The position numbers were made by a program, and so were the translations under genes. Shown here piece by piece: positions 1 through 13,476 of a stretch of DNA of 64,000 nucleotides. The stretch lies in the NCBI GenBank assembly GCA_027563935.2, contig CM050449.1, positions 82,987,178-83,051,177 on the forward strand, read 5' to 3'. The notes beneath the pieces were generated by a model. It did no database searches, was not told where the DNA came from, and saw nothing but the letters and a program-made list of their open reading frames with translations. The stretch comes from Costus lasius. Taxonomy: Eukaryota > Streptophyta > Magnoliopsida > Zingiberales > Costaceae. The first letter of the stretch is position 1. Each line of letters starts with the position of its first letter.

Positions 1-1781
1 CATACAATTTTATGATCTACTAGTTACAAATGACGTTTGACTATATAAAAATATGACTAGTCATATAGGAATTTTTAGCAATCTTAAGTCTGAAAATCAA
101 ATACACCATAATTATTGTAAAGATACTTATAATGATCTATACAATATTCACATGATGGATCTATTCAATATATTATTCTTTAACATATATCTATGATAAT
201 ATAACATCTTATTATTAGCGATCACTATCCATATTAGTTTCAATTTTTATTATTGTCTCAATCCATAGTAATACTTAACTAGGGGCATTTAAGAATAATT
301 ATATTTTCTTAAAAATATTATTATAATCACTTATATTACGTAGATATTAGGTAAATGATAATATTTTTTTATTAAAATATAAATGTGAATATGATAAAAA
401 AAAATATACTAAAGTCATTATTTAATGATTGATATTTGGGGTATACGCAACACTAGGCGCTCACATCCCTGCTTAATCACTTAGATTCTTCTTGAGTGAT
501 ACTCTCTTTTCCTAGGACATTCGTGTGTCTCCTAAGTGATTAAGCATAAGCTTTTCGAGTGCCCAAATTCTTGAACCTTATACGAGTACAAGTGCACTTC
601 TCATTTGGACACAATTGATAATGAGATCATGACATTACACACTTTATTGCTTCCTTTAAAGCAATCAAGATATCTCATTTAGTGCCCAATTCAAGCAACC
701 TACAACCTTTAATGCTTATTTATATGCATATATGAGTAAATGCAGTGGGTGTGTACCACAAACATTAAGAAAGTCAATTCACCTCCTCAACAAACAGTCC
801 ATGTGACATGTAAATGCTTGTAATAGCACCTCTAACATGGTAATCGGGAGGTGAAAATAGAATAAAAACCTAGAAGCAAAGCATACTACCTTCAAAATTT
901 TCAGTCTAGTAATCTTTATGATAACTAAAGCATAAGGAAGATAATAAAAATATTGAGCTCCCCCTTTTTGAAGGTTCCTAAAGTGGCTAGAGAAAAAAGC
1001 AACAAATCATAACACTTAATCTTAAAAGCCATTCAGATTAAAAGCAATAAGTTAGCTTTAAAGTCAACCACATATAAAATCAAATCTAATCATCACTATC
1101 TTATGAATTTAAACTTTTAAAATTATTGTGCAACATTAGAATAATATATTAGAAAAAACCTCGTTCTGGTCCAACATTTGGTAGGATATTATAACATCCA
1201 TCTATTGGTTGCTTAACTTACCATATATAGACTCTCACAAGATCCAAGGAGCATATTTTTTTATTTATTTGAACCATATCTCCTTGCAATTGACAAGGCA
1301 TAATTGGTATCCGAAACCCAAGGCTATTACCATGCACTATATAAGAGAACCCGCAAAAGTAAATAGTTTCTTTACACTTTCAAGTGGGCTGATAAAACTA
1401 GTAATGATGCTACTGCCTGCAGGTCAAAATGCTAGTAGGAAAAAAACTTCACATTAATCCCTTCCATTCACAATAACATATATCCATAAATCGATCGTAT
1501 GAAGCACTACTGTCATAAGTTATTTGAACAATATAAACATACTGGCTATAAAGAGGAAAGTGTAGGACCAGTAAATTAAAGAATGAAAAGGAAATATCAG
1601 CCATACACCAATTATTGTAACTGTCATCAACCGTTTAACACATTGTGCAAGCATCAATGCTTGTGGAAGCACACTTGCACCGCAGACAGATAAAATCACC
1701 AAACTAATTACTGATAGAAAAAATGAGCAATAACAAAAGTGGAGATAGGATACATGTATGATTAGGGCCTTCTCAGAAAAG
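1..1781. other. AT-rich 3' flank of the host gene
   Basis: I find no gene in this stretch. The part just left of 1782 is expected to hold the 3'UTR of the minus-strand gene. On the minus strand an AATAAATAAA-type stretch near 1259-1268 could be a poly(A) signal, but the region is so AT-rich that this is weak. The few short open frames here have no recognisable domain. Confidence 0.5.
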
Positions 1782-4700
1782 TCAAGAACTGATCTCTGCC
1801 AAAACCCCCCAAAGTAAATCCTGTAACACATCTCCACTTATCTCTTTACAAATCTCTTCTACTTCCGATAAAGAACCTGACGATCTGCATCCCCATGGCA
1901 TCACTGCCCTATCAACCATCATACAGCCGTTGCAACTCTCATCCATCACCCACATCGTTTTGACAAGACAGGAATCCCTTACTAGGTTCCACACTTCAAC
2001 GGATACAGTAGAACTTGCTGGAAAGTGAGATAAAGCCCTGCCAAATTTCCTCATAAACGCGTATGCACTTTGTAAGGTAGATGAACCAACTTCTTCTACA
2101 GTTGAGTAGGCGCTCTGAGCAAACAGGATATTCTGTTTTGAGCTTTTAACCTTAGCTTCCTCTGCATTCCAATCAGCGAACTTTTTGAGCAGCACCGAAT
2201 CTAATTGGCTTTGAAGAGAATGATATCGAGCAGAAATCGTACTGGATTTCTCTGAAGATTGCTGTTTTCGGATGGATACTAATTGCTCTTCTTTATTGTT
2301 ATCTACTTTGGATGATTCTTTACTCAATAATGAAAGATCTGGAGACGGCATATCCCAATTGGTGTGTTCCCATGATATGGTACGAGCAACAGATTCAATA
2401 GGTGTAGCCCGAGATAAAGCTAATAAATGGAGAAGATATTGTACCAATTAGTGAACAAACAATAGACATTTTTTTTCAAATAACTTATACTTGCATGAGA
2501 TGCACCAACTTACATTGAGCTTTATAAATAGGAAATAAGACCCAACCTCAAAAGAAAACACAATATAAAGCAGATCTTACCGTGTGGTCCAGCATTAGCA
2601 ACACTCTTTGATAGGGAGGCATTGTCATTTGCGTTGCCTACAAATGGAGCATCCAGAACTGAAGTAGGGCTAGGTTGACTCTGGTTTCTTTTGGAATTGT
2701 CGTAGGCCCTAAACTTGATATCATCCCTCAACTTATTGCATATCTTCGGTTTCTCCATTAAAGGAAAAGCCTACAAAAGAATATACAATGTCTTCCTGAA
2801 GTGACAAATTCAATGGGGATAAGAAACAGAAAAAAAGAATGAAGTACAAGCATGAGTGGATTGTGTGCATAAATAGCCTTAAGGACAAGGAAATAATACC
2901 ATAATGCACTAAAGAAGGAAGCAAAGTGATCATCATAGAATTTGGTACTTTCTGAAATGACAGACGACACATATAAATGCACACAAGATTTACAGCTTGC
3001 AAATTTGTTTAAAGTACAGCAATAAGAAACCTGAAGTTATGCATGTGGTGGAGAAATTTACTTTTCTATTTGCAGCCGTAACTGATGTTGCAGAAGTTCC
3101 ATTGTCAGTTACTCCTCCATAATTTACTTGCGAAAATCCTCCAGTTGGAAAGTTGCTACACAAAGGATTTACTGATTCTGCATCTTTGTTTCCAGTTAAA
3201 CCAGCGACACTGTCAGACTGAGCTTTAACATCATATTCCACCAAAGGAGATAAAAGCTTTTCTCTACTAGTTTTCTTAGTTTTTGAAAAGAAAAAGCTTG
3301 AAATTTTTTCTTTTAAAGATGATTTATCATTCTTAGACTTTGCTATGCCCTTTGGCTCAGTCTTTCTACCAAACGAAAAGTTGGATGACGTCCCACTCAA
3401 CCCAGTGTGCTCATAAGTAGGAGAGATGGGCAGAGACTTTGACCTTGATAAACTCCCAGGGGATCTTTCCCTGGCCATGTTTTCTAAATTACTTAAGGTT
3501 TTGAAGGATGAAAATAACTCCAGTTCAACATCTGGATCACAGGATCTGCTGCTCATAACAGTAAACTTATCATCACAGTCTCCTTCCTTTTCTAGTCTAA
3601 TAGAAAGCATTTCAGCTAACGAGAATGAGAACCTTTGTGTTTCTATTTGTTCTTGATTGTTATCATCAGATGTCACCGAAGCCCACCTTTCCAGAAGTTG
3701 CTTCCTAGCTTCCACAACAACTGACGACTTTGGTGAATTTGAAGATTGACTAAAAGTCAAGGCTGAGGAAGAACTACATGTTCTGTTAGTATGTTCGCAA
3801 GAACACAGACAAGTTGGATTCAAAATCTCTGAGTCGCTACAGCAGTGCCCAACTTCTGCAATGTTCTCAGCTTCTGAAATATAGAATGAATCTTCATCAA
3901 CTAATGTGTTTGCATTAGCTAATGAGTCAAAGGATTCATCTGTGTGATGACATTTTATTCTCTCATGTCCATTCCAAGTGATTTTCTCTCCATTTGATCC
4001 TAAGCCATCAATATCTACAAAGTCTCCAAAAAAGCCACCCTGTTCTAGAAGTTTACATAATGTAACCGGAGAAGTCAGCTTAGCCTTCATGTCATGGGAC
4101 TTTGTAGTGCTAGGTTTTAGGACCACTATCCTGGTTGGCTGCCCAGTATCCTCTGCATTTGACCGAGTGAAATCAGAGCTAGAATGAACCTTGTTACAGG
4201 CTTCCTTCATTGTCCCACATTCATTCTTATAGATCACAGTATAATTTTCTTTTGTCACCAGATTCTCATCCGTTTTCTCAAACCTTTTTGTTGGCTTCAA
4301 CACAGCAATGCGCCTTTTTAGAAGTTGTGTACTCATATCAACATTTCTAACATGCTTGGGGATGATGGAATCAGGATTTTGAAGAATTTTGAGGAACAAT
4401 TCTCTATTTGAACTAAGAACCTTGAGAGCATCTTGGAATTCTTTGGAGTGAAATAGTCTCACTTCTTCTTCCATATGCTTCCTTTCCATGAATTTTTGTT
4501 GAAGAAAGACCTTTCTGTTCTTTTCATTCTGGTTATCATTACAATTTCCCCACTGATCCTTCATAATGCTAGCTCTTGATGGTTTCTTTAATACTTCATG
4601 TTCATCCCTGAATTCTGTGTTGCCATAAACATATTGCTGAAGCTCACATGGCACAAATTTGTTGAAGTTGGTAACTTCTTTCTGATGGCAACCCTTAAGT

Positions 4701-4882
4701 GCTGCTGCCAACGTAGTGGATGGATAATCTGACTGCAACGTTCTTTTCGTAGAGACGTGGGCATGTTGCTGATCTAGGTCGATATCATCAATACCCATTA
4801 GTTGTGCAACAACACTAAAATATTTTCCCTTTGAATCTGATTCTTTCGACATTTCTTTAGATATTAGCTTTGTAATTGGCAT
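1782..4882 (-). CDS. TRM/LONGIFOLIA-type protein (DUF3741 motif + DUF4378)
   Basis: Three coding exons on the minus strand: 4882-3062 (607 codons), 2770-2581 and 2419-1782, with introns 3061-2771 and 2580-2420. Both introns have GT-AG ends (donors GTAAAT and GTAAGA, acceptors TTTTGTAG and ATTTATTAG), and phases 0 and 1 match, giving about 882 residues. Residues 24-32 read VVAQLMGID, the family's VARLMGID motif. Residues 144-170 (FHSKEFQDALKVLSSNREL) match the conserved downstream block. Exon 2 carries QPSPTSVLDAPF. Exon 3 holds the C-terminal DUF4378 region, from LLKKF through VWNLV and VVDR to an acidic helix ending LAEISS. Members of this family act in microtubule organisation and organ elongation; that role is inferred from family only. 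The ATG at 4882 is preceded directly by an in-frame TGA, so it is the first possible start in this exon. Many relatives carry an extra upstream coding exon that I cannot find. Confidence 0.85.
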
Positions 4883-7480
4883 TCAATATGATCTGTTGGT
4901 TGAGGAGCTCATATCAATGTACAGACACCAAAACCCACATTTGGATACCAAAAATTGTCCAAAAATAAGGTCTACCCTTAGCACCTGACGGGACCATCTG
5001 GTTGATTATTCACATATTGATTTCTTGGACCAATTTATGTTGGACTTGCTTCAGCAAACTGCAGAATCAGATAAAACTCAGTGACAAATAAAACATTGTT
5101 AAGAAACAATTCAGAGAATTAATGAAACAGCTATATGGTTTGCACAACGGCATTAGACTATAGAAGAAAAGTAACAACTTTTAATTAAAAAAATATTTGC
5201 AAATACCAATGAAAGTTGTTTAAGACCATGTAGAAAGACAGTAAAACAAACTCTGTAAAGCCTTTTTTTGGAAAAGAACAAGTGTGAGCAATATGTTAAA
5301 AACCATGGAATATAAGCAGTAATGAAAACTAAATGTAGCTCAACTTGAATCTGCAAAATACAGTCTACATAAAAATGACAAAAAAATCCAGATTACTAAA
5401 TAAAATAAGAAATTCACTGGATGCCAATGATACTCTTTGAAGAACTTTAACTAAGGTCTAACTCTTGAATGTTACTTGAAAATGTGGCGAGTAGTGTTGT
5501 TGATATTAAGATGTGTGTAGGCTATTCTATCTTTAAAATCAGATACCAAATATTGCCCCGGCCTGAATTAGGCCAATAAGAACTTAGCATATATTTGTGG
5601 CATGAATTGGTAATTCTTGCAACTGATACTTAAAACCAACAGTAATAAGGAGTAAGCTATACGAGAAATCTTACATGTTTACATGAGGATAACTTATGCA
5701 TGATCAAATTTCACAATCAAGATAATTAGTATATTGAGGATAAATATATCATTAGAAGACGTAGAAACACTTGTGATACATTTAACATATTCGCATTGTT
5801 GGTGTATAGTCTGCTTTTAAGGAAAATAGGTTAATTACATTGTCTTGCAAAAAGTGTTTGTATCATGTAACGGGACAGAAGACAAAAAAAAATAATAATA
5901 AAGGATGAGAAGAAAAGCTCAAAAAGAGATTTAAGGGTTAAAATTGTGAGATTGTTGAAGTTTACAGCTATCAGGAATAAAAAGGAATAAATGAAACTAA
6001 ACCTCTGGAAAAAATATACCACCTCCTTGTGCTTTATCACTTGGCACTCCAGGAATTTCTAGCGAAGTCAAATATATTAATCATACTTCTGCTAGGGGAT
6101 CCTAGCAAAGGCTTTTCATGTCATGCTTTCTCTTTCTATTAACCTTATAAATCTCATTACATGAATTAAGAAATGAGATTTGTGTTAAATAGTTCGGCGT
6201 CTCTAAAATTTGCAGTGACAAACGGCAGAGAGTGTTCGAAAAGTACACGAAAGTTATTTTTCCATCTTCAAAATACCAAATTCAAAAACTGGTAAAATGA
6301 GAACCTCTCCATTAAAAATTAGTGATTTCACCTTTAAGATTTACCGAAGATTTGACTACTAAGGAAAGAAGAAAGACTATGCATGTTTAACCAGAAACAC
6401 GACACGAAATTCACCATTTAGACAATAAAAAATTCCAGGTCGAACTTATTACCAAATGATCATTACTTGCAAAAACGTCCCAAACTGTCGATAAGACAAA
6501 TTGAACCTGGCTCCTATCTGAACATACACAGACAATATACTCAAAGTTTCCTCAATCTGTCAATGATGGATGTGATATACTAGTGTTCTTTCACGCAAAG
6601 GGAAAAACGTAGCACGTGAAATCTCAATTGCAGAATCCATAGTTGAGGAAAACATAAGAAGAAATAGAATTACTAGCAGAACAAAAATAGCAAAAGAATA
6701 AAAAAGGTTGCATTTTAGAAGTTTTGTATTTCTTTTGTGGATGGAGAGAAGCCAACGGACTATTTACGCTTTACATGAGCAGACGAAGATCGATGACGTC
6801 TATAGGTTAACACCTTATAATTATGGAGAAGATTTGGACACTATGAAAGGGAAAGGAATATTAGAAGAAACGTCAATGAAAAAGAAAAGGTCGTATCTCA
6901 CCAACAAAATAAGAGAAAAAAAAAAGGCCATTATAAAAGAGAAATCATACCAAATTCGAGGCTGCAAACCATAATACAACTCAAGTTCACTTCCATACCC
7001 ACAAATACGCACCACACACTTCTATCAAAATGAATTAACCAAACATTAAAACTGAATCTCTAGTCGAACAGGACTACACAGACAGCGGAAACCATAGAAG
7101 AGCAAACCCTAACTCCAAATCCAACCGGAAAGAAAAAAAAACTCCTTCTCCAGACAATCACCCAAGTAGATTTGACTCGACGAGGCGAGACCGTACAGAA
7201 AAAAAAATCGCAACAAAAAAGCACGTAGGAAAGGGAAGTCACACCCGAAAGAAAGATAAATGTCGGAAAAAGAGTCGCATTTGCAAAACCATAATGTCAA
7301 TTCACCACCCCACCTCGTTTTCAGCCCTCAGAAGGCTCCAATCCTGCCGTCTCCGGTCGCGGCACTGGAATACGTCTGCCTCACCTTCGGTCGACGCAGC
7401 AAACGGCAGTAATCACCATGGGGATCTGCTGGTGTGGAAGAGACTGCGCGCGCAGGTGGTTAGCTCGCAATGGCGGACGT
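4883..7480 (-). other. Probable 5'UTR exon(s) and long leader intron of the host gene
   Basis: No coding exon is recognisable here. On the minus strand a CAACAG acceptor ends at 4893, ten bases before the start ATG, which suggests a leader intron. The stretch 7300-7480 is much richer in GC than its surroundings. On the minus strand it contains an ATG at about 7420 followed by eleven codons and a CGAAG/GTGAGG donor-like site near 7385. This could be an untranslated first exon with a short upstream frame, or a small coding exon. Transcript evidence would decide. Confidence 0.35.
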
Positions 7481-7489
7481 GAAAGGATC

Positions 7490-7615
7490 GAAGGAAGCGG
7501 ATTTTATCAGCTTTATTCTCTGGTTCTGGAGGAGAGGTAAAACAGTGAGATCGACGTTAGCTTTTATTTCCTGTCCAAGGCGAGACACAAAACAGGCTAT
7601 CGTGCACGTCTGAAT
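7490..7615 (-). promoter_or_regulatory. Candidate core promoter of the host gene
   Basis: Reading the minus strand, a TTATTTATT TATA-like stretch (about 7610-7600) is followed by a pyrimidine-rich tract and then the GC-rich candidate leader. Position and composition suggest a promoter; no factor site is distinctive. Confidence 0.25.
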
Positions 7616-8017
7616 AAATAATTGAACAATTTAACTACTCAAAATTTTACATTAGTGATCATGTGTCATTTAAGAAAAAAAGAAAATCAATTTATCCACT
7701 AATTTTTATAAAATTTGTAAAAGTTGCATCATATGGATTTATCATAAATCAAGCTTATGATGGTAATTCAAACATGATAAAATTTAAACATTTAATTAAT
7801 TAATCGATAATAATAATAATTTAAAATTTTAACATAATAGTATCATAGATTTGTCCTTATATATTGAAAATAATAAATACCACAATATCTTAAAAACAAA
7901 TTAGTGTTGGTAATTAAAATTCTCAACAAGTAATTTATTTTTTCAAAACAATTACTAATATCTTTTATGTTTGATCGATGCGTATTACTAAACTATGACA
8001 TATTTAAATGTAATGTT

Positions 8018-8053
<36 letters not shown>

Positions 8054-8520
8054 GCAAATAAAGTAAAAGGCAGATTAATAAAATGCAGGTTAATGAACTC
8101 AGAGTCTCAGATTAATATAATCCATGAAATAATTATGTATGAAATATTTAATATTGAAAAACTATAATATGAAAAATATGAAAATTATAAACTATAATTT
8201 AGTAAATTGCAGATTTATTAAATTCGAATTATGTAACTTTTAATTATATAATTTGAAAAAAAGGTAAAATTTGAAAATTATCTAAAGTTGAAATGTACAA
8301 ATTACGAATTTAAATTGCAAGTTATCTAAATGGTAGAAAATATGAATTATTATAATAAATATCTAGATTTAAAATAAATAAGAGTGAATCAAGTTTTATA
8401 ATTTTTACAATAAACAAGTTCTTAAATTAAAAATGTTAATATTTTTAAAATAAACAAATTTTAAACATTGAAAATATGTAAATTACAAAATAATCAAATT
8501 TATAAAATTGAAATAGTGAG
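7616..8520. other. AT-rich spacer with a short microsatellite
   Basis: No gene is visible. The stretch is very AT-rich, with many short A/T runs, and separates the host gene from the transposon nest. It holds the (AAT)n run at 8020-8052. Confidence 0.5.
8020..8052. repeat. (AAT)n microsatellite
   Basis: About eleven uninterrupted AAT units, flanked by GTTGTT on the left and AAGC on the right. Confidence 0.9.
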
Positions 8521-8683
8521 CACTGTTAGAGACCCTAACCTCTGAATAGTTGTTTCTAAGTCTTTTTTATCATGTATTCTACACATAAAAATCTAGTTAA
8601 GTCTAAACTAGCTATTATGCCTAGGGGCCAATACATGTCTTGCGAAGACATGCTCGTGTTTTTAAGTGGGCTAGAGCACATAT
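8521..8683 (-). repeat. Remnant of a copia-2-like leader, split by copia-1
   Basis: This piece, with its partner from 18066 onward, resembles the copia-2 leader around 40050-40260. Shared phrases are CCCTAACCTCT, the TTGCGAAGRCA block, and on the other side AAGTGGGTGT. Copia-1 therefore inserted into an older copia leader fragment, and the two halves are contiguous once copia-1 and one CATAT are removed. Confidence 0.55.
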
Positions 8684-9165
8684 TGTTGGATCGACTAAAG
8701 GTTGTGACTATAAAACACAACATGATAGTATGTTAAAACATTGAGAAAATACCGTAGCAAAAGCGTACCTGAAGAATCCTAAGATTGAGAAGATCACCTG
8801 TCTTGGTCTTCTATAGGCTTTATGTTTCCCAGACTCAGAATAAAATATTAGTCACGAGTCTTGATAATGGGAATCACCTATATATATAGGGGAAGGAGAT
8901 AAAACTCCTTATTAATTAATTAAGGAAACATACGCCTGCAGGGACCACGACATTTTATTTAATATTATTTCTATTTCTAACACATTACAAAAATAGAAAT
9001 AAAACTTAAGCCTCTATACATAATAATTATTCCACACAAATTTGAGATAATTAAGCCGTGATAATTAATTTATTAATTGATCACTTTAGCACGACTAAAA
9101 TATTTAAGATAGTCATATACAATTATTAATTAATACATATGTGGTCCACATTAATTAATCTAACA
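8684..9165 (-). repeat. Copia-1 3' LTR
   Basis: 482 bp, TGTTGG at the left and TAACA at the right on the plus strand. A TATATATA core lies at 8878-8889 as the candidate TATA element. It pairs with the LTR at 17579. Confidence 0.93.
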
Positions 9166-9181
9166 ATCTCTCACTTGGGCT
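9166..9181 (-). other. Copia-1 polypurine tract
   Basis: The minus strand reads CCCAAGTGAGAGAT directly before the 3'LTR start TGTTAG. This is the usual copia position and composition for the plus-strand primer. Confidence 0.75.
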
Positions 9182-9685
9182 ACATATATATTACCTGATA
9201 TAATTGTATACCTTAAGGAGCTCTGTAATGCTATCTTTTATCTAAAATTATCTCTATCAATTTGGTTCATGAATATATTAACATAGGATCAAGGCGGCCT
9301 TCATCACAATATGTAACGTGACTAGCCCGAACGATGGCCACGTATGTCAATATAATCAATGACATAGATCATGTATGGATGTGTAGCATGGAAAATTTCA
9401 TGCAATGTGATCATAACATATCTATTTCTAACTGGTCCAACTTTATTCCTTATGAGATCAAACCAAAATTTTATGTTCATAGTGAAACTGAAAACTTTAT
9501 TCTTTACTGTGTACACAACATAATCCAAATACAAACTCCCATTAAACTGACATATCACTAAGTGATATAACACCCATGAGCAATGTGCTTATGAAAGACC
9601 TTGGGTGGTAAAACTTTATAAGTGGATCCATAATCATGGAGTTTGTACCAATATGTTCTATAGATATATGAATACTCTGAACTCT

Positions 9686-12300
9686 TTATTTAACAACTAG
9701 GAACTTAATGCCAATGTGCTTAGACTTTGACGAACTCATGTTGTTATTGGAATATAACACTGCAGATTTATTGTCATAGAATAACTTTAGTGGTCTTTCA
9801 ATATTATCCAGAATTCGCAAACCTGTGACAAAATTTCGCAGCCATATCCCATGGTTGGATGCCTCATAACATGCTACAAATTCAATTGCCATAGTGGAAG
9901 AAGCTATAAGTGTCTGCTTAGCACTTTTCCAGGAAATAGCTCTTCCAGCTAGCAGGAAGATATAGCCCGAAGTAGATCTACGACTATCTTGGCATCCAGC
10001 AAAAATAAAATCAGAATACTTAACGATCTCTAGCTGATCTGATTTTCTGTATGTGAGCATATGATATTTAGTTTTCTGCAAATACCACAGAACTCTTTTT
10101 ACTACTATCCAATGCTCCATTCTTGGGTTGCTTAGATATCTACCAAGCATCCCAACAATGTACGCAATATCCGGATGCGTACATACCTGAGAATACATTA
10201 GACTCCCCACAGCAAATGCATATGGAATCTTTTGCATATTCTTAGTTTCAAAATTTTTCTTTGGGGCATTATTCGAGATTAAACTTGTCTCCCTTAGTAA
10301 TATGTCATCGACATATAAAATTATAAAAAATACACTTACTCCCACTGAACTTGTGGTGCACATAATCATCTATTACATTCATCTCAATACCAAAGGAGAT
10401 GACCACTTGATGAAATTTATAATACCACTGACGAGAAGCTTGCTTAAGTACAAAGATGGATTTCTTTAGTTTGCAGACTAGTTATTTTGAATCTTTCGAT
10501 ACAAAACCTTCTAGTTGCACCATATATATCGTTTCCTCAATGTCTCCATTGAGAAATGCAGTTTTTACATCCATCTGATATAACTCAAAATCAAAATGAG
10601 CCACAAATGTCATAATAATCCTAAAAGAGTCTTTCAATAATACCGAAGAGAAAGTCTCTTTATAATCAATGCCTTCTTTTTGAGTAAAGTTTTTTGCAAC
10701 AAGACACGTTATATATCTTTCTACACTACCTTTTGAATTCCTCTTGGCTTTAAATACTCATTTACAATCAATGGGTTTCACTCCTTAAGGTAGTGAATCA
10801 AGATCCCAAACGTCATTGTCAATCATAGACTTTAACTCCTCACTCATGACATCAATCCACTTTTGAGAATTAGAACTTTCTATGGCTTGGTGGAAGTTAA
10901 TTGGATCATCCTCCACCATTCTAATATTATTTTCATGGGGAAATGCGACATAATCATCTGATATCACACTTCTCCTTTCTCTAGTGGATCTCCTTAATGG
11001 CATTTCTTCTTGAGTACGATGAGTTTGTTCTTCTGTAATAACTTCTTGATTTAAATCAAGAGTTTCATTTGAATTCACTGGTTGAGAAATCTCAAGAACT
11101 GAAGATTGAATATCAGAAACTAAAATCTGATCATTCTCACCAGTGATCAAGGGAAGAGTAATGAAGTCCTTTTTAAAAACAAAGTCTTTAACTTTATTAT
11201 TTTCCCTCCCAAACTCATCATCCTCAAAGAATTCAGCAATTCTCATCTCAAAAATAGATTTATCAGTAGGATTATAAAACTTATAACCCCTATACCTCTA
11301 AGCATAGCCAATAAAATAGCAACTAATAGTTATGGAGTCCAATTTACTTTTATTTGGCCTATAAGGCCTTGTTTTAGTTGGACATCCACAAGTGTACAAA
11401 TGCTTTAGACTAGGTTTCTTACCTATCCAAAGCTCAATAGGGGTATTATTAGTTGCTATAGTTAGAACTCTCTTAAGGATGTAAACTGCAGTGTTTAGTG
11501 CCTTTCATATAGGAATTTAACAAAAGGACCTGGACGTTGTTCTTCTGATCCGTCATATCTGTCGTAGTACTCACTACCACAATCAGATGTGATGCTCTTA
11601 CATGACTTGCCAAGTTGTTTTTTTTTTTTTCAACTTTAGCCTTAAACTTTTGAATATGTCCAATGTTTGTGACTTCTCATGAATAAGATAGAGGTAGTCT
11701 TATCTGGAGTAATCGTCTATGAATGTAATGAAATACCGTTGACCATTCCAAGAAGCCGAGGGGAATGGACCACATATTTCTATATCAATTAATTCTAAGA
11801 TGTCTGAAGTTCTATTAGCTGCCAATTTCTTCTTTATGTTTGTTTGTTTGCCCTTTTAAGTAATACCAATTTTAAAATTTGTAAAATCAAGGGGCTCAAG
11901 GATTCAAATAGAAACAAGCCCTTCCATTCTCCATTTGGAGATATGACCAAATCTTTTGTGTCATAAAGAATTCTCATTTGTTAATTTTCACTTTGTACCA
12001 CATATATGCAGGGTTTCATTAAATGAAGCAATTATATATAACATGTAAAGGTTATTTAAAGAACTTAATAGACCAGTACTACTTAAGATTTGAATCTTTA
12101 GATAAAGTAAATTTACTATTCCTAAATGAACAATAATATCCTGATTTGTTCAAAATTGGAATTGAAATTAAATTCTGTCCAAGAGACGGAACAACAAATG
12201 TCTCATTCAAATCTAAATAGTGACTAGTCTTACATAATAACCCAAATATGTTTATTGCATAAACTTCAACTGTTTTGTGATTGCCCACATAGATGAATCT
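9686..12300 (-). pseudogene. Copia-1 pol remnant: protease, integrase, RT, RNase H
   Basis: Reading leftward: 12288-12079 carries the end of the protease and the GAG-pre-integrase region (VVPSLGQNLISIPIL). 11640-11250 carries integrase pieces (a CGSEYY.RYDGS block, then IELWIGKKPSLKHL and the linker). 11246-10785 is the proline/serine linker and the start of RT (SEELKSMIDNDVWDL). 10370-9686 carries the RT motif LYVDDIL and RNase H with ASSTMAIEFVACYEASNHG. Two deletions are evident. After YVDDILL the frame jumps straight to KIPYA, losing roughly 70-80 residues of RT. Around 11510 the integrase jumps from PFVKFL to KALNTA-like sequence, losing the block with the last catalytic Glu. The piece cannot encode a working polyprotein. 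Confidence 0.85.
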
Positions 12301-12699
12301 TTCAGCATCAATTGGCTTTCAGCAATTCATGTAACCCTGCTTGTATCCTTATGTGAGTAGTGACAACTGAATCCACCCACCATGTGTGTCTAGGTATATC
12401 AGCTAAATTAACTTCAAAACAACCAAAGTGAGAAGTGTATATTTCTTTATGCACACCAAGTATGATACTTGTTGTAGCCCTTTTGGTATGTGCACCACCT
12501 TTATAGAAGAAACAGATAAATATCTGAGTCTGTTACTTCTTTCATGGTGTACATACTGCAGTTTCTTTATCCTTTTATTTATTTATTGATTATGCTTTAA
12601 GGTAGAGGTCAAATGAGCACTCACTAACTTATCTTGCTTCAATCTCTCTTCCTCTTATACATAATGAGAAATTAACTCATTAAGAGTCTATTTCTCCCT

Positions 12700-13250
12700 T
12701 TAGCAGTTATAACTGATCTTAAAATAATTAAACTGTGTAGGAGGAGATATGAAAACCAAATGCACGAGCAAGTCTTCTAACAGCTCTAACTTAAGTGCCT
12801 TTAACTTCGAAGCAAGACTAGACATATTAATAATGTGCTTTTTTATGTATTCTTTACTCTTATACCTTAGAGAGATGAGGTTTGTTAGTAGTATACCCCT
12901 AAATGCTTCTAATATGACACGCTTAATGATCATAAGACTCATGCTATTTGAACTGTCCTATCTTTCCAACTCCCTCTTATCATTAGAGGAACTTATAGTG
13001 GTAAGATCAGTAGGACGTTCTACCTTGAGCATGGTCTAGATCCATGACTCTGAGAATAATGGTAATATTCTCTTATCATGCTTTAAAATTTATGTCATTC
13101 AGCATGAGAATGGAATTAATATTAGCAGTAATACTGGAAGAAGAATTAATAACTGAATAAACTCACATTAGTTCCAAATCATACTTAAATTAAAATTCAA
13201 GTATTAACCAATAATTAATTCAAACAATGATGAGTGCATAACAAGATACC
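12700..13250 (-). pseudogene. Copia-1 gag remnant (UBN2-type)
   Basis: The minus strand at 12942-12700 encodes LISLRYKSKEYIKKHI followed by ASKLKALKLELLEDLLVHLV, the typical core of plant copia gag (UBN2 family), which packages element RNA in cytoplasmic particles. Frameshifts and stops flank it. The N-terminal end is lost or lies beyond the solo LTR, and the zinc-knuckle segment toward 12300 is unreadable. Confidence 0.7.
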
Positions 13251-13476
13251 TAGCACAACGTTAATATTTCATCTTTAGACATAAATATTAACTTGTAATT
13301 GGTACTCTTATTGTAGTAATCAAACACTAATAATAAGTCCCATCTAACACTAAGCCTTTCTTTGGACCGACTTAATGTTGACAAGAAAGCCAAATAATCA
13401 TCACATTTCATTACCACATGTGTGCACATAATTCGGCCAAGTATCAACCTTTCTTTGGGCCGATTAATACCCGCAT

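Noticed and set aside
1209..1457. Small plus-strand gene left of the host gene
   Set aside because: No domain and no supporting features; AT-rich flank of the minus-strand gene.
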